The position numbers were made by a program, and so were the translations under genes. The notes under the pieces were generated by a model, which did no database searches, was not told the origin of the DNA, and was given only the letters and a program-made list of their open reading frames with translations. 64,000 bases of DNA from Beta vulgaris subsp. vulgaris (lineage: Eukaryota; Streptophyta; Magnoliopsida; Caryophyllales; Amaranthaceae). Position 1 is the first letter of the stretch. Each line of letters opens with the position of its first letter. The stretch is taken from positions 50,290,285-50,354,284 of the forward strand of contig NC_079204.1 of NCBI RefSeq assembly GCF_026745355.1. Direction: 5' to 3'. Shown one piece after another: positions 12,437 to 23,070 of the stretch.

Positions 12437-13491
12437 TATTGTGTCGGACTCGTCCGACCATAATCTTGGTCGGACGACTTTCAGGTGGTTCCAATTTTTT
12501 TTCAGGTAGTCTTCATTTTTTTTCAGGTGGTTCCAATTTTTTTTCAGGTAGTCTTCATTTTGTTTTCAGTTAGTCTTCTTTGTTTTTCAGTGGGTTTTTG
12601 TGCTTCAGTTAGACTTACTTGGGTTTCAGTTGGTCTTTATTCTTTTTCAGGTAGTCTACATTTTTCTTCAGGTAGTCTTCATTTTGTTTCAGTTAGTCCA
12701 TTATTTCTTTCAGTTGGCCCATTATTTCTTTCAGTTGGTCCAACTGAAAGAAAAGAAAGTCCAACTGAAAGAAAAGAAAGTTAAGTCTAACTGAAAGAAA
12801 AGAAAGTCCAACTGAAAGAAAACAAAGTCCAACTGAAAGAAAACAAAGTCCAACTGAAAAGAAAACAAAACTCTAACCTCTGTTTTCTCTCACTTTCTCC
12901 TTCTTCTTCATTCCTCTTAGCTGATTTACGCTTCTTTACTTATCATGTTGGCGAGTTCCATGATTGCTATAGGGTCGATCGACGTCTTCCCAAACTGCAT
13001 CTTGGCAATAAGGTTGCCTTCTATCTAAACTTGTATCTGAATATAGTATATGCTAAGGTTCGAATCCTTCTCAATATACATTCTATAGAAGAGTCCAATT
13101 GCTAATCTTTCTCCATCCGGCTGGAACAATCACTATTTAGTTAGTAAGCGGGGCTACAATACAAGATAATGGACTCTCTCTCACTCCTCTTGGCTGGAGG
13201 TATCAGTGTGCCCCTTCCTGTGCCAGAGGGAAGGAAAAAATATGGATGGGTGGCCGGAACCAGGGTTGTGTATAAACCGATATATCTGACCCCGGCTTTC
13301 GAAAGAGAGTCACGGGATGTATTGGTAGGTGAATATCCAGAAGTTCATTCACAGACAGGGAGGGTTGAGTGAGAAGGAGGGAGGGGTAAAGGGAAAGAAG
13401 GGCGGTGAAGTCTGCATCTCTTACTAGGCCATTTGAGTATTGGGCTCAGCCCGTCTGACAGTAAGTAATGGTCAGACGGTCTGACCCAATA
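12437..13491. mobile_element. Unclassified inverted-repeat element with subterminal hairpins
   Basis: The ends are imperfect inverted repeats (left 12,437-12,458, right 13,470-13,491). Each end also forms its own hairpin: tcgtccgacc/ggtcggacga at the left and ccgtctgac/gtcagacgg at the right. The left interior is an array of TTTCAGGT(G/A)GTYY units (12,480-12,740) that turns into an inverted array of CCAACTGAAAG units (12,740-12,860). The short proline/phenylalanine-rich ORFs here are products of that repeat. No target duplication was identified and the family is unknown. Confidence 0.5.
13120..13375 (+). other. GC-richer segment with a 67-codon ORF, possibly captured DNA
   Basis: Within the 12,437-13,491 element, base composition becomes markedly less AT-rich. 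An ORF at 13,169-13,372 starts MDSLSLLLAGGISVPLPVPE. It could be an organellar or host fragment carried by the element. I do not recognise the product and assign no function. Confidence 0.25.
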
Positions 13492-13666
13492 CTTTCACTT
13501 GTGTCATATATAATTGCAAGAGTTCACAAGTTCATGAAACTAGAGTGTGGGTTAGTTTAAGTAACTAAATGTTCTAGTGACCTAAACTAGAAGTATTATG
13601 TTAATAATATGATACTGCTATTGGATATTCTCCATCCATATAGAATTGGGAAAAGTTGTTAAGAAC

Positions 13667-13929
13667 TACTCCCTCCATCCTATACTATGGTGTTTGTTTC
13701 TTTTTTATACAGTCTTTAAGACGTAACTTTGACCTTTAATATCTTCAATTTCGTATTAATAAAAAATATAAAAAGTTGATATTATGAAACTACACATTGA
13801 GACGAATCTAACAAGATCCCACATGAAAATGTTTTTTTATATATACAAATGAGAATATTTTGTTAAAGATTTTAAAGTTTGACCACCAAAAATGAAGTAG
13901 GCACTATATTATGGGATAGAGGGGGTATC
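13667..13929. mobile_element. Stowaway-like MITE
   Basis: Inverted ends ctccctccatcctatactat / atattatgggatagaggggg, about 260 bp and non-coding. The termini resemble the element at 58,761-59,023. Confidence 0.75.
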
Positions 13930-14055
13930 AAATAACTATTTACAGTTCTGACTTTCTGTTAAAAAGAATAAATTCTTTTAAAAATGGCAAATAACCACCT
14001 TATAGAAAATTTGCAATTCAATTAAAAATAATATTTTCTTTTAGATTTAGTCTTG

Positions 14056-14403
14056 TATGGACATGGTCCACAATAATATTATTTTGGAGTGTGAACCAAA
14101 GCCACTTATTTAACATAGTGGCTCTTTTTATAATAACTTTTTCAAAATTTTAAGTTATATTATACAGTGAATATCTACCATAATGACTGTTTTTTCTAAT
14201 ATAGTCACTCTTTTTTACATTAGTTTATCATGATGAAATTTTCACTTTGTGACATAGTAACTTTTTTTTTCACATAGTCAAACTTTACAATCTATATCTA
14301 CTCATCTTTTATATTTATTTTGTTTATAAAGTGACCTTTTTTTTTCATAAATCACAAGAATTAACATTAGGTCCACACTAATTTAGTGTGGACCATGTCC
14401 ATA
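14056..14403. mobile_element. Small TIR element flanked by longer direct repeats
   Basis: Terminal inverted repeats tatggacatggtccaca / tgtggaccatgtccata bound a 348 bp AT-rich non-coding core. A ~40 bp direct repeat (tttaaaaatggcaaataacc...) occurs outside both ends, at about 13,975-14,013 and 14,418-14,457. Confidence 0.6.
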
Positions 14404-14813
14404 TAAGTTTTTTACTTTCTTTTAAAAATGGCAAATAACCCCCTTATAGAAAATTTTAGTTGCAAAGGGTTCCCTTTTCAACCCGCTTCAAGTTATAATG
14501 ACTAACTTGTATTTTTGCCAGCGCGATTCCCCGAGTCAGTTACAATTATCAAATATATTATTATTCATAAATTTTCTAATTGATTTTATTAGTTTTTCGT
14601 AATTTTTTGTATAGTGCGAAATTGAAAAATAGACATTATGGCATGAAAAGTTTTTTCTTTAAAGAAAAGAAAAAAAAACTTTAAGGAATTTGGGATAGAA
14701 ATAACAATTTCAATAGAACTGGGATATATAAGAGAATGTTATTACCTTAATAAAATATTAAAGATCAAAAGTTCTATGTCTTTATAGTTACATATAATTA
14801 TAAGAATTTATTA

Positions 14814-15074
14814 TACTACCTCCGTTCTTTTTTAGTTGCAACGTTTGACAAATTGTACTATTCATGTTCTCTTATTTGACCACATTTATTGATTTATATG
14901 TTAAACAAAATATAGTCATGTGGGTCTTGTTTGATTCGTTTCGATGTAAGCTTTCATAATATCAAATTTTTATAATTTTTACTTACATACAATTAGAGAT
15001 AAAACGATTTGAAATTGTACATTGGCAAGCGTGAAAGTCAAAACGTTGCAACTAAATAAAAACAGAGGTAGTAT
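14814..15074. mobile_element. Stowaway-like MITE
   Basis: Inverted ends tactacctccgttctttttt / aaaaacagaggtagta, followed inward by ttgcaacgttt / aacgttgcaa. TA-flanked, about 260 bp. Confidence 0.8.
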
Positions 15075-15516
15075 TTACTTGAAATACTAAACATTGAAAT
15101 TTTAGTGAATTGGTGGTTAAAAACTTTTACATTTCATTTCAAAGGTCATGTGTTTGATTCTAGTAGTTGCAAAATAATATTTTTAAATGAGATCGTAAAC
15201 ATGTGCATTACAAGCTTGAGAAGAGTGCCACCTGGCAAATACATTGGATAGTGTCATGTCACACCATTGCTTTGATAGGAACGTCTTTGAATATATTTAT
15301 GGGTAATGTTATATCATTTTCCTATATTTATATAAATAGATTATCCAATCTTGGAGAAAACAAACAACCTTGACTCTATATTTTATTTTCATTTAACCCT
15401 TGTATAATTCAAATGTTAGTATCCTTACTTTTGTTGGTACTAGTGGTTAATGATTTATCCAAATGGTACCTTATTTTATTATAAATTTTTGTGATTATTA
15501 ATGATTTATCCAAATG

Positions 15517-15546
15517 CTAGCCTTTTGTGCACGCGATGCGTGCAAT
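15517..15546 (-). mobile_element. Possible Helitron 3' terminus (minus strand)
   Basis: On the minus strand a hairpin GCACGC-atc-GCGTGC is followed about 9 nt later by CTAG, the arrangement of plant Helitron 3' ends. The base after CTAG is C rather than the usual T, and no 5' TC end was located, so this is tentative. Confidence 0.3.
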
Positions 15547-15929
15547 GATATTTTTAGGTTTAATACTAAGTAGTAAGCAAACTGAAAATGCAAGTTAGTA
15601 TTTAAGCTCACCTCCATTTTGTGAATAAGATTCTTCCATATTCTTTTTATGTTGTTATTGATTTTTGTGATTTTGAATAGTTTTTTGTTTCTCAAGTCTT
15701 ATATGCGCATGTTCTTTTATAATCAGTGTGATGTTCTTTACTAAATATCGTCATGTTGTTTTTTTTTTTATTCATTTTTGTAATTTATAATAGTTTTTGA
15801 TATGGAATTTCAGTAATTTCTCTATGATCCCAAAATTGTAACCGAAAATATAATACAATTTCAGTTTTTTTTTCCTTGTCTAACTTCTAAATTCTGATTT
15901 CACAAATTGATATATTTAAGAATTTTCAT

Positions 15930-16147
15930 CATTTTAATTTTTTCTCCTTTTCTAAATGTATGTTCACACTTTGAGTTTCAATTATATTTGAAAGGAATTT
16001 TAATTTTTTCATACATAATGTGATTTCGCATGAAATGGTCATTTTTAATTTTTCTCCTTTTCTAAATTTGAACACTTTGAGTTTCAATTACAGGTGAAAT
16101 GAAATTACAAAATTTTCATACACAATCTGATTTCGCATGAAATGGTT
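15930..16147. repeat. Tandem duplication, ~105 bp unit, two copies
   Basis: The segment ttttctccttttctaaat...tttgagtttcaatta...gatttcgcatgaaatggt appears twice in a row (about 15,940-16,041 and 16,045-16,147) with several mismatches. AT-rich and non-coding. Confidence 0.7.
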
Positions 16148-17116
16148 TTCGCAAATTAATGTAATTTTTTTTTCTGAAAATGGATTTTTGCAAAAGTTGT
16201 TCGCAAAAAGGTTTGATATTTTTTTGTTTTTCAAAATTTATTTATGAACATGGATATTCTGCAAAAGTTTTGGGCAAAAATTTTATATTGGAATTTTAAA
16301 AAAAGAACTAAATTTGTAACTTTTTCATCAGTGTCATAAATGAATCAAATTTCATACACATCTTGTTTTCTAATTTTATATGAAAATGAATCAAATTTAA
16401 GTCTAATTATATAAAAGCCCTTTTCAACTAATTGCTATTATATATCTTCATTTTTTCAACTACATAACAGTCGACTAATGTGAAATAACTTTGAAGATTA
16501 AAAGAATTATGTACTTATTTGAAAGTTTGCAAACCGCCGATGGACGAATGTATGATATCACTGTCAAAATCTTGTGTTTTTCTCAAATTTGTGTTTATAA
16601 GTAATTTTTGTGAGTATGTAATTGTGAATGGTTATTAAGAATAATGATTTGTAAGTGAATTTTGTGAATGTTTTTGTATGCATTGACGTCCTAGTGTATT
16701 AGTTTTAGTTTGTAAGTTAATTTTTAGTTTTTGTAAAGTTTCCTGATCATTATTTGAGGGGTTTGCATGATTTTTACAACGTGATTTTCTGAATTTATGA
16801 GTGATTTGTAAAGTCTCCTCATATAAGTGATTTCTGAGTGATTGTTGAAAATTAATTTTCGGTGGCTTTGTTTGACCCCCATTTTGGTATTGAGATTCCT
16901 TTTGTAATTTAGAAAGGGAAGGGGGGCAAGATAGTCGGTTCAAAAGAGGACACCGTTGCTCCCCCCTTCCCTTATGTAATTGAGATTTAGTATTAGAACT
17001 ATGAAAGTTTGAGTTACCATAACTACACCTGATGATAATAGATAACCAACATTTATTGAAAATTTTCCATTTGTACTATGTAAAAGTTATTCTCCATACG
17101 ATATAGTAATAAACTC
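16148..17116. other. AT-rich intergenic DNA
   Basis: No gene, RNA or clear inverted-repeat element recognised. Short ORFs here lack family features. Confidence 0.5.
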
Positions 17117-17119
17117 TAA

Positions 17120-17447
17120 GGCCTCATTTGGTTCACATGGGAAGTAATTTTTCATGGGAATTTACATTTCATGGGATATATTTTCCCTTATCAATTTCCT
17201 AAGAATTAGACAAAACTGTTTGGTTGACACCATAGGAAATTGCATTTCCTAGGAAATTACTAACCAAGGGGGGGCTTGGTGAGTGATTTCCCATGTTTCA
17301 TGGGAAATTCTATTTCCCTTGGAATTTGTATTTCCTATACTTCTCCAATTTCTCTCCAACCAAACACAACATCCATAATATATTTCCTAGGAATTTGTAT
17401 TTCCAATTTGTATTTCCAAGGGAAATAGCTTCCAACCAAACAACACC
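17120..17447. mobile_element. Tourist-like (PIF/Harbinger) MITE
   Basis: The inverted ends ggcctcatttggtt / aaccaaacaacacc are imperfect and flanked by TAA on both sides (17,117-17,119 and 17,448-17,450). The interior is repeats of 'catgggaaat/tttcccatg' type. Non-coding. Confidence 0.65.
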
Positions 17448-17565
17448 TAAGAAACTACTACAACAACACTCGGAAAAGTACGATAAATGATATATGAGTA
17501 TCATCTTTATATTTTCTTTTTACTTTAATCAATCATTGAAAGAATGAGGAGAAACCACCAAATTA

Positions 17566-18930
17566 GGGTGCGTTCTGCTCAACTTAAAAAATTAAGTTTC
17601 AGGTTCAATAAGTTCAGATAAGTTCAGATAAGTTGTAATAAGGTCTAATAAGGGCAATAAGTTCCAATAAGGTCTAATAAGGTCCAATAAGTTCCAATCA
17701 GGTACAATAAGTTCTAATAAGTTTCAATCAGGTCTAATAAGGTCCAATAAGGTCCAAATAGTCAATATTTAATATACATTTGTATTATTGTCCATTATTT
17801 TGTTATTCATAATTTCATATCACTATTAGTTGATTATGTTATTATTAGAATTTTAATTAAAGTACCACAATGATTATATAATATTATACTTGTATCAGTG
17901 TCTATTACTTTATTGTTTATTTGTATTATGTCTATTATTTTATTATTTATTTGTATTATGTCTATTATTTTATTATTCATATTACTATTAGCTGATTATG
18001 TTATTATTAGAATTTTTTATTAAAGTACCACAATGTATAGTAGTATACTTGTATCATTGTCTATTATCTGATCATTCATATTGCTATTAAATAATATTAT
18101 AATCATGGTCAAATAATTAAGATTAACAATAATAATAATTATTATAATTACAATAATTTGCAATTCGTCTTTAAATAACTAGAGATAACATGTTTTTGTT
18201 ACTAATAACAATGAAAGACATAAATGTTATCAATTGATTGCTTCATTATCATCACTGGATTTCTTCATCAGAGTATCTTTCTTCATCTTCTACATCACCC
18301 TCTTCAATAAATGTTAATTTTTTATATGTGCCAATTTTAACTTGTTAGCAATAAATGTTAATTAACTTTTGATTTTCTACTAGTGTTTTATAAAATCAAA
18401 AACAAGACTATTAGATATATTAGTAGTGAAAGTTATGTATAGGCAAATATATAAATAGTAAATTTTTTTATTAAATTAATTATCATAAGAGATAATTAAT
18501 AATCATTATTTTTTAAAGGACGAATTATAATAATTATTACTCCATAAAAAATTTTGAGGGGTAGTATTTACGTTAGTGGTAATATTTATGTTATTCATGG
18601 TCAATGTTTTTGTCGAATAAGGTCCAATAAGGTCTAATAAGTTTCAATCAGGTCCAATAAGGTCTAATAAGTTTCAATCAGAGCCAATAAGGTCTAATTA
18701 ATAAGTTTCAGTAAGGTCAATAAGTTCCAATAAGGTCCAATAAGTTCCAATCAGGTTTAATCAGGTCCAATAAGTTGAATCAGGTCCAATCAGGTTTAAT
18801 AAGTTCCAATAAGTTCAGTTCAGGTTCAATAAGTTCAGTTCAGATAAGGTCCAATAATTTCAGGGCCAATAAGTTCAGTTCAGATAAGGTCCAATAATTT
18901 CAGGGCTAATAAATTTAATAGAACGCACCC
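17566..18930. mobile_element. PIF/Harbinger-like non-autonomous element with subterminal repeat arrays
   Basis: Termini gggtgcgttct / agaacgcaccc are flanked by TTA on both sides (17,563-17,565 and 18,931-18,933), the PIF/Harbinger target preference. Inside each end is an array of ~9-11 bp units (AATAAGGTCC, AATAAGTTCC, AATCAGGTCC) in the same orientation at both ends (about 17,600-17,760 and 18,615-18,925). The core is AT-rich and has no transposase. A decayed relative in reverse orientation lies at 28,739-29,177. Confidence 0.75.
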
Positions 18931-18933
18931 TTA

Positions 18934-19430
18934 ATGTATGGTAATTACCGTAAACTTACATGCCATTAAAAAGTAATTAAGTGATATCAATTACAACAAA
19001 CAGTCAGTTCAATTCCTATACAATATATTCATAAAATATCGTTAAATCGTTATATATGAGACAGGAAAAAGAATTAGGTGGAAGTAGATGGTGTGTTTTA
19101 AATGAGAAAGATGGAGAAGGGGGTGAGTTTATATGATTAAGATAGAAGTGATGCGTATTTTTACATATAATAAATTTGATCAGTGTGGAATCACCTGGCC
19201 AATTGTTATTTTTTCAAATTTTTAGTTTAGACATCCATTGATGAATAATGATTGAAATAATATTTGAAATGATTAAGGTATAAGATGATGGAGGTGAATA
19301 TTCGTGAATAAATTATGAAGTTTACTAATTAGGTCTTAGATAAATTCTCGGAAAATAAAGAAGAAAAAAGAGGACGAAGTGAATGTTTTTAGAAGTAATG
19401 AACTGAACTCCACCTTAAAAATAATGAATT
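18934..19430. other. AT-rich intergenic DNA before the MULE
   Basis: No feature recognised. Confidence 0.5.
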
Positions 19431-19528
19431 TTTTCCTTGAATAATGCCAAAAAGGGGATTAATTCCCAAAATGTGTCACAAAAAATTTTATTTCCCTGCG
19501 TACCGTCCACGTAGGACGGCACGCGAAA
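19431..19528. repeat. Left terminal inverted repeat of the MULE
   Basis: It begins ttttcctt(g/c)aataatgcc and ends ...ggacggcacgcgaaa. It pairs with 25,722-25,817 at about 95% identity. It contains an internal short palindrome, accgtccacgtaggacggc. Confidence 0.88.
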
Positions 19529-19552
19529 TTTTTTTTTTTAAAACTGCAGTAA

Positions 19553-19755
19553 AACCGCTACTCAGAGTAGCGGTTAATGCATAAAAACCGCTACTCAGAG
19601 TAGCGGTTATATTTAAAATCAACCGCTACTTGGAGTAGCGGTTTTCTTTAATGAACCGCTACTCTGAGTAGCGGTTTACAAGATTTTGGACCCGTTGTAA
19701 ACCGCTACTCGGAGTAGCGGTTCATTAAATAAAACCGCTACTCCGAGTAGCGGTT
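19553..19755. repeat. Left array of six 23-bp palindromes (AACCGCTACTC core)
   Basis: Six units read AACCGCTACTY-N-GAGTAGCGGTT and start at 19553, 19586, 19621, 19654, 19700 and 19733. Spacing is 33, 35, 33, 46 and 33 bp. The half-sites are almost invariant while the centre base varies (A, A, G with one arm mismatch, T, G, C). Each unit could extrude a hairpin or bind a dimeric protein. Confidence 0.9.
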
Positions 19756-20445
19756 TATAAAAATCCCCAAATCAGACCTAAATCCCCAATTTCCCAATTT
19801 ACTAACGTTCGAAATTTTTTTTCTCTCAAACTCACTTCTCCCTCTCTCTCTCTTCCGACGACAGCGCTGCACGAGCCTCACCGCCGGCGACCGGAGCTCT
19901 ATTCCGACGACAGTCCGTCACTTCTCCCTCTCTCTCTTCCGACGACAGCGCCACCTCACCGGATCCGTCACTTCTCCCTCTCTCTCTTCCGACCACAACC
20001 ATCTTTGTGAGTATTTTTTTTGTTTTTTTTTTTGTTTTTTTTTTTTTACTTTAATTTGTTTAGCATGCCATATTTGTTATGTATTTTAAGTTTGTAACTG
20101 TTAAATGGAAATTGTTTAGTTTGATTAGTATAATTTAGTTGTTGATGATTAAAAATTTAGGATATTGTGATGGTTGATTTTGTATCAATTGGAAGGTTAG
20201 TATAATTGGAAGGTGATTAGTATAATTCGAAGGTTATTAGCATATTGTTTAGTTGTTTGATTAGTATAATTTAGTTGTTGGTTGGTTAAAAATGGATTTG
20301 AGCATTTTGTGATGGTTGATTTTGCATGAATTGTTGTGTTTATGTTGTAAATACTACTAGTATAGGTGAAAAATAGTGTTCATATTGTTTGAATATGTAG
20401 AATAAGAATAACTTAATTAAACATTATGTTTTTTGTATGTAGAAT
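19756..20445 (+). promoter_or_regulatory. MULE leader: CT-rich transcribed region and intron before the transposase
   Basis: The CT-rich segment at 19,830-20,000 contains two copies of cttctccctctctctcttccgac and a GC-rich patch (gacgagcctcaccgccggcgaccgg-like). It resembles a plant 5' UTR. A donor-like gtgagt near 20,007 and an acceptor (gtatgtag) ending at 20,442 would remove a 5' UTR intron just before the transposase ATG. The promoter itself was not pinpointed. Confidence 0.45.
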
Positions 20446-22971
20446 ATGGAACAACCTAAATATCCTCTATACCTTTATTGGAATGGTGAATTATCTCAAA
20501 ATGATGTTGATATTGTGTATAGAGGTGGAAGGAAAAAGTTTTTGTTCATCAATTCCGGTATGATGTTTCAAGAAATCTGAATAGGGTATATGACGTTGTT
20601 GGATGTGATCGTATGTATTGGAACTGAAATTGTTTATGAGATATCCGATGCCGGGAAAATATGTGCCAATTGCACTAGAGGATGACGAGTCACTGAGTGC
20701 TATGTGGCTTTCAGTGACACAAACGTCAGCCATGGCAATGGAGGTGTACATTGAACAAGTTCCCAAAGAGATAAATGTGCAAAGTAATGTGGGTTATGTA
20801 CCTTCAATGGACTTTAGGGATAGCATGGAGGTACCGACATCAGCTCCTAATATGCAATTTGAATCATTTACTAGCATGTTGTCAGACCCACATTATGTTA
20901 ATCAGCACATGAATGAGTTTATTTCTCCTGCTTCGTCTCCCCACATACCATCCACATTCCATCTTGACACTCTACATCAAAATGATGATGATTTTTTGGG
21001 AAACGAGGAGGAGCATGTGGATTCTGATAGGGATGAGGATGATGATGCAAGAGAATTAGCTGACAAGGCAATAAAGGCTGGTGTTCCTTCACAAGATTGG
21101 CTTAGAGTTGACGAAGTTGATCAAAGGTTAATAGATTCATGGATGACTTGGAATGTCACTGGTTCATTAACTGTGGCTTCTGAATTTGAGATAGGACAAG
21201 AGTTCGCCTCATTGCAGCAATTAAAGAATTTTGTGAAAGCATGGTCGATCTCTAGAAACCAGATGTTTCGGGTGTTAGAGTCAGAGCCCACAAAGTATGT
21301 CATTGAATGTGCCAGAAAGGAAGTGTGTCACTGTCCATGGAGGTTGCGTGCAATCATGACTAAGTCGTTCTCATTCAAAATTGTACGATATGTTGGTCCA
21401 CATGCAAGCAATTGTTTAGGAGACATAACATGTGGAGACCATCCTCTCATTTCATCAGATTTCGTTGCTGATCTTATCGAGGATTTCATTAGGACTGATC
21501 CTTCATTCAAAGTTCAGTCCATCCTTACTTTTGTGAAGAACCAATATCAATTTTCAATAACATATAAGAGAGCTTGGTTAGCAAAACAAAAGGCAATCAG
21601 CAATATTTTTGGTGATTGGGAGAAGTCGTATCAAGAGTTACCGAGGTACTTGCAAGCCTTGAAAGAGTCCAATCGAGGCACTGTCGTTTACTGGAGTACG
21701 ATCCCAACACAAGATCCTACTACGCACATCTTTAGGAGGGTCTTCTGGGCCTTTAAACCCTCCATTTCCGGATTCCGTCATTGTCGGCCTCTTATCACTA
21801 TAGATGGTACTCACTTGTACGGGAAATACAAAGGCAAATTATTGATTGCTATGGGAACAGATGCTAATTTCCAGCTATTCCCACTTGCCTTTGCTGTTGT
21901 GGAGGAAGAAAGCACGGAGGACTGGTCTTGGTTTTTAGCTTGCATTAGACGTTCCGTCACAGATAGAAAGGATCTGTGGTCATCTCTGATCGTCATAGGG
22001 TATCCTTGCAGCTATGAATGAGCCTGGTAGTGGATGGGAGGAACCATATGCACATCACCGCTTTTGTGTGCGTCATCTTGCTTCGAACTTGAATTCGAAG
22101 TATAAGAATGCTGCCATCAAGAACCTATTCGGAAAAGCTGCATATGCTAGGCAGAAAAGGAAGTTTTTGTACTATATGGATCGAATTGGCTCCATTAATG
22201 TCGAGGCAGCTAGATATCTGTTGGACATTCCCCTTCATCTATGGTCTCTACATCATATGGTGGGTGTAGATATGGTGTGCAAACCACCAACATGTCTGAA
22301 GTGTTTAATGTGTCCTAAAAGGAGCAAGATGTCTTCCGATCACTGCTTTGGTAAGAATGACATTTTATCGTGTCAATTCTTATTTTGCTACAAGGAGAGA
22401 ATTAGGTAGAAAAAGACTTGAGGAAGGCCATGATTATAGCCCGAAGGCGACTACCATCATTGAAAAGAACATGGAGAAGGCAGGTGCTCATGAGGTGATT
22501 GTGTTTGATTATGAACGAGGGCTATTTGAGGTCACTACTGGTCGTGGAGACCGTATTGCAGGGAAAGGTGGAAAGAAACACACGGTTAACTTAATGCAGA
22601 AGACATGTACATGTGAGAAAGTCATAATATATAAGTTGCCGTGTTCTCATGTCCTTGCGGTATGTCGTCACCGGAGCTTGTCATATAGTGGTTTTGTGGA
22701 CGCTTTATTTCTGACTAGACCGTATCGATCTACTTATATGTCCTTTTTCAAGCCTGTGCCTGATATGCATAATTGTTCTCCATATGATGGTCCGAGAATT
22801 ATAGCTGATGAGAGGCTAAAACGTGGAGCTGGACGTCCACGGTCCACTCGAATACAAAATGAAATGGATGCAGCTGATAGGTCTGGCAAATATAGATGTA
22901 GCATTTGTAAGGTTTCAGGACACAATAAGCAAAGATGTCCTAATAAGAACGGTGAAGGAACATCTGGGTAA
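20446..22971 (+). pseudogene. MuDR-type MULE transposase, frameshifted
   Basis: The transposase would bind the TIRs and cut and join the element by a DDE mechanism. The N-terminus (MEQPKYPLYLYWNGE) starts at 20,446. The reading frame is lost near 20,540-20,620 and resumes in the frame of 20,621-22,000, which holds the MuDR DNA-binding-like region (EFEIGQEFASLQQLKNFVKA) and the MULE catalytic core (PLITIDGTH with the first Asp at 21,803; GTDANFQLFPLAFAVVEEE). Another shift at about 21,995 interrupts the second-Asp motif (DRH), and further shifts occur near 22,262 and 22,310. The C-terminus is in frame again: SWIM zinc finger (CTCEKV...LPCSHVLAVC, about 22,603-22,663), then a CCHC knuckle (CSICKVSGHNKQRC). 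At least four frameshifts make this a pseudogene unless the assembly is in error. Confidence 0.88.
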
Positions 22972-23070
22972 ATGTTTTCATATTTTGTTAAATTTCATAA
23001 ATTTATATTATTTTCATAGTCCTCATTGTATTACTAACCGGTATATATTTTTTTTTTCTTATTAGGTCTG

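Noticed and set aside
12485..12784. Phe/Ser/Val-rich ORFs
   Set aside because: They are translations of the TTTCAGGTRGTYY repeat array.
13060..13075. GGTTCGAATCC as the T-arm of a tRNA gene
   Set aside because: No matching acceptor, D-arm or anticodon stem could be built around it.
19553..19755. CRISPR-like array
   Set aside because: Units are palindromic, spacers are short and similar, and they lie in mirrored positions inside the TIRs of a eukaryotic DNA transposon.
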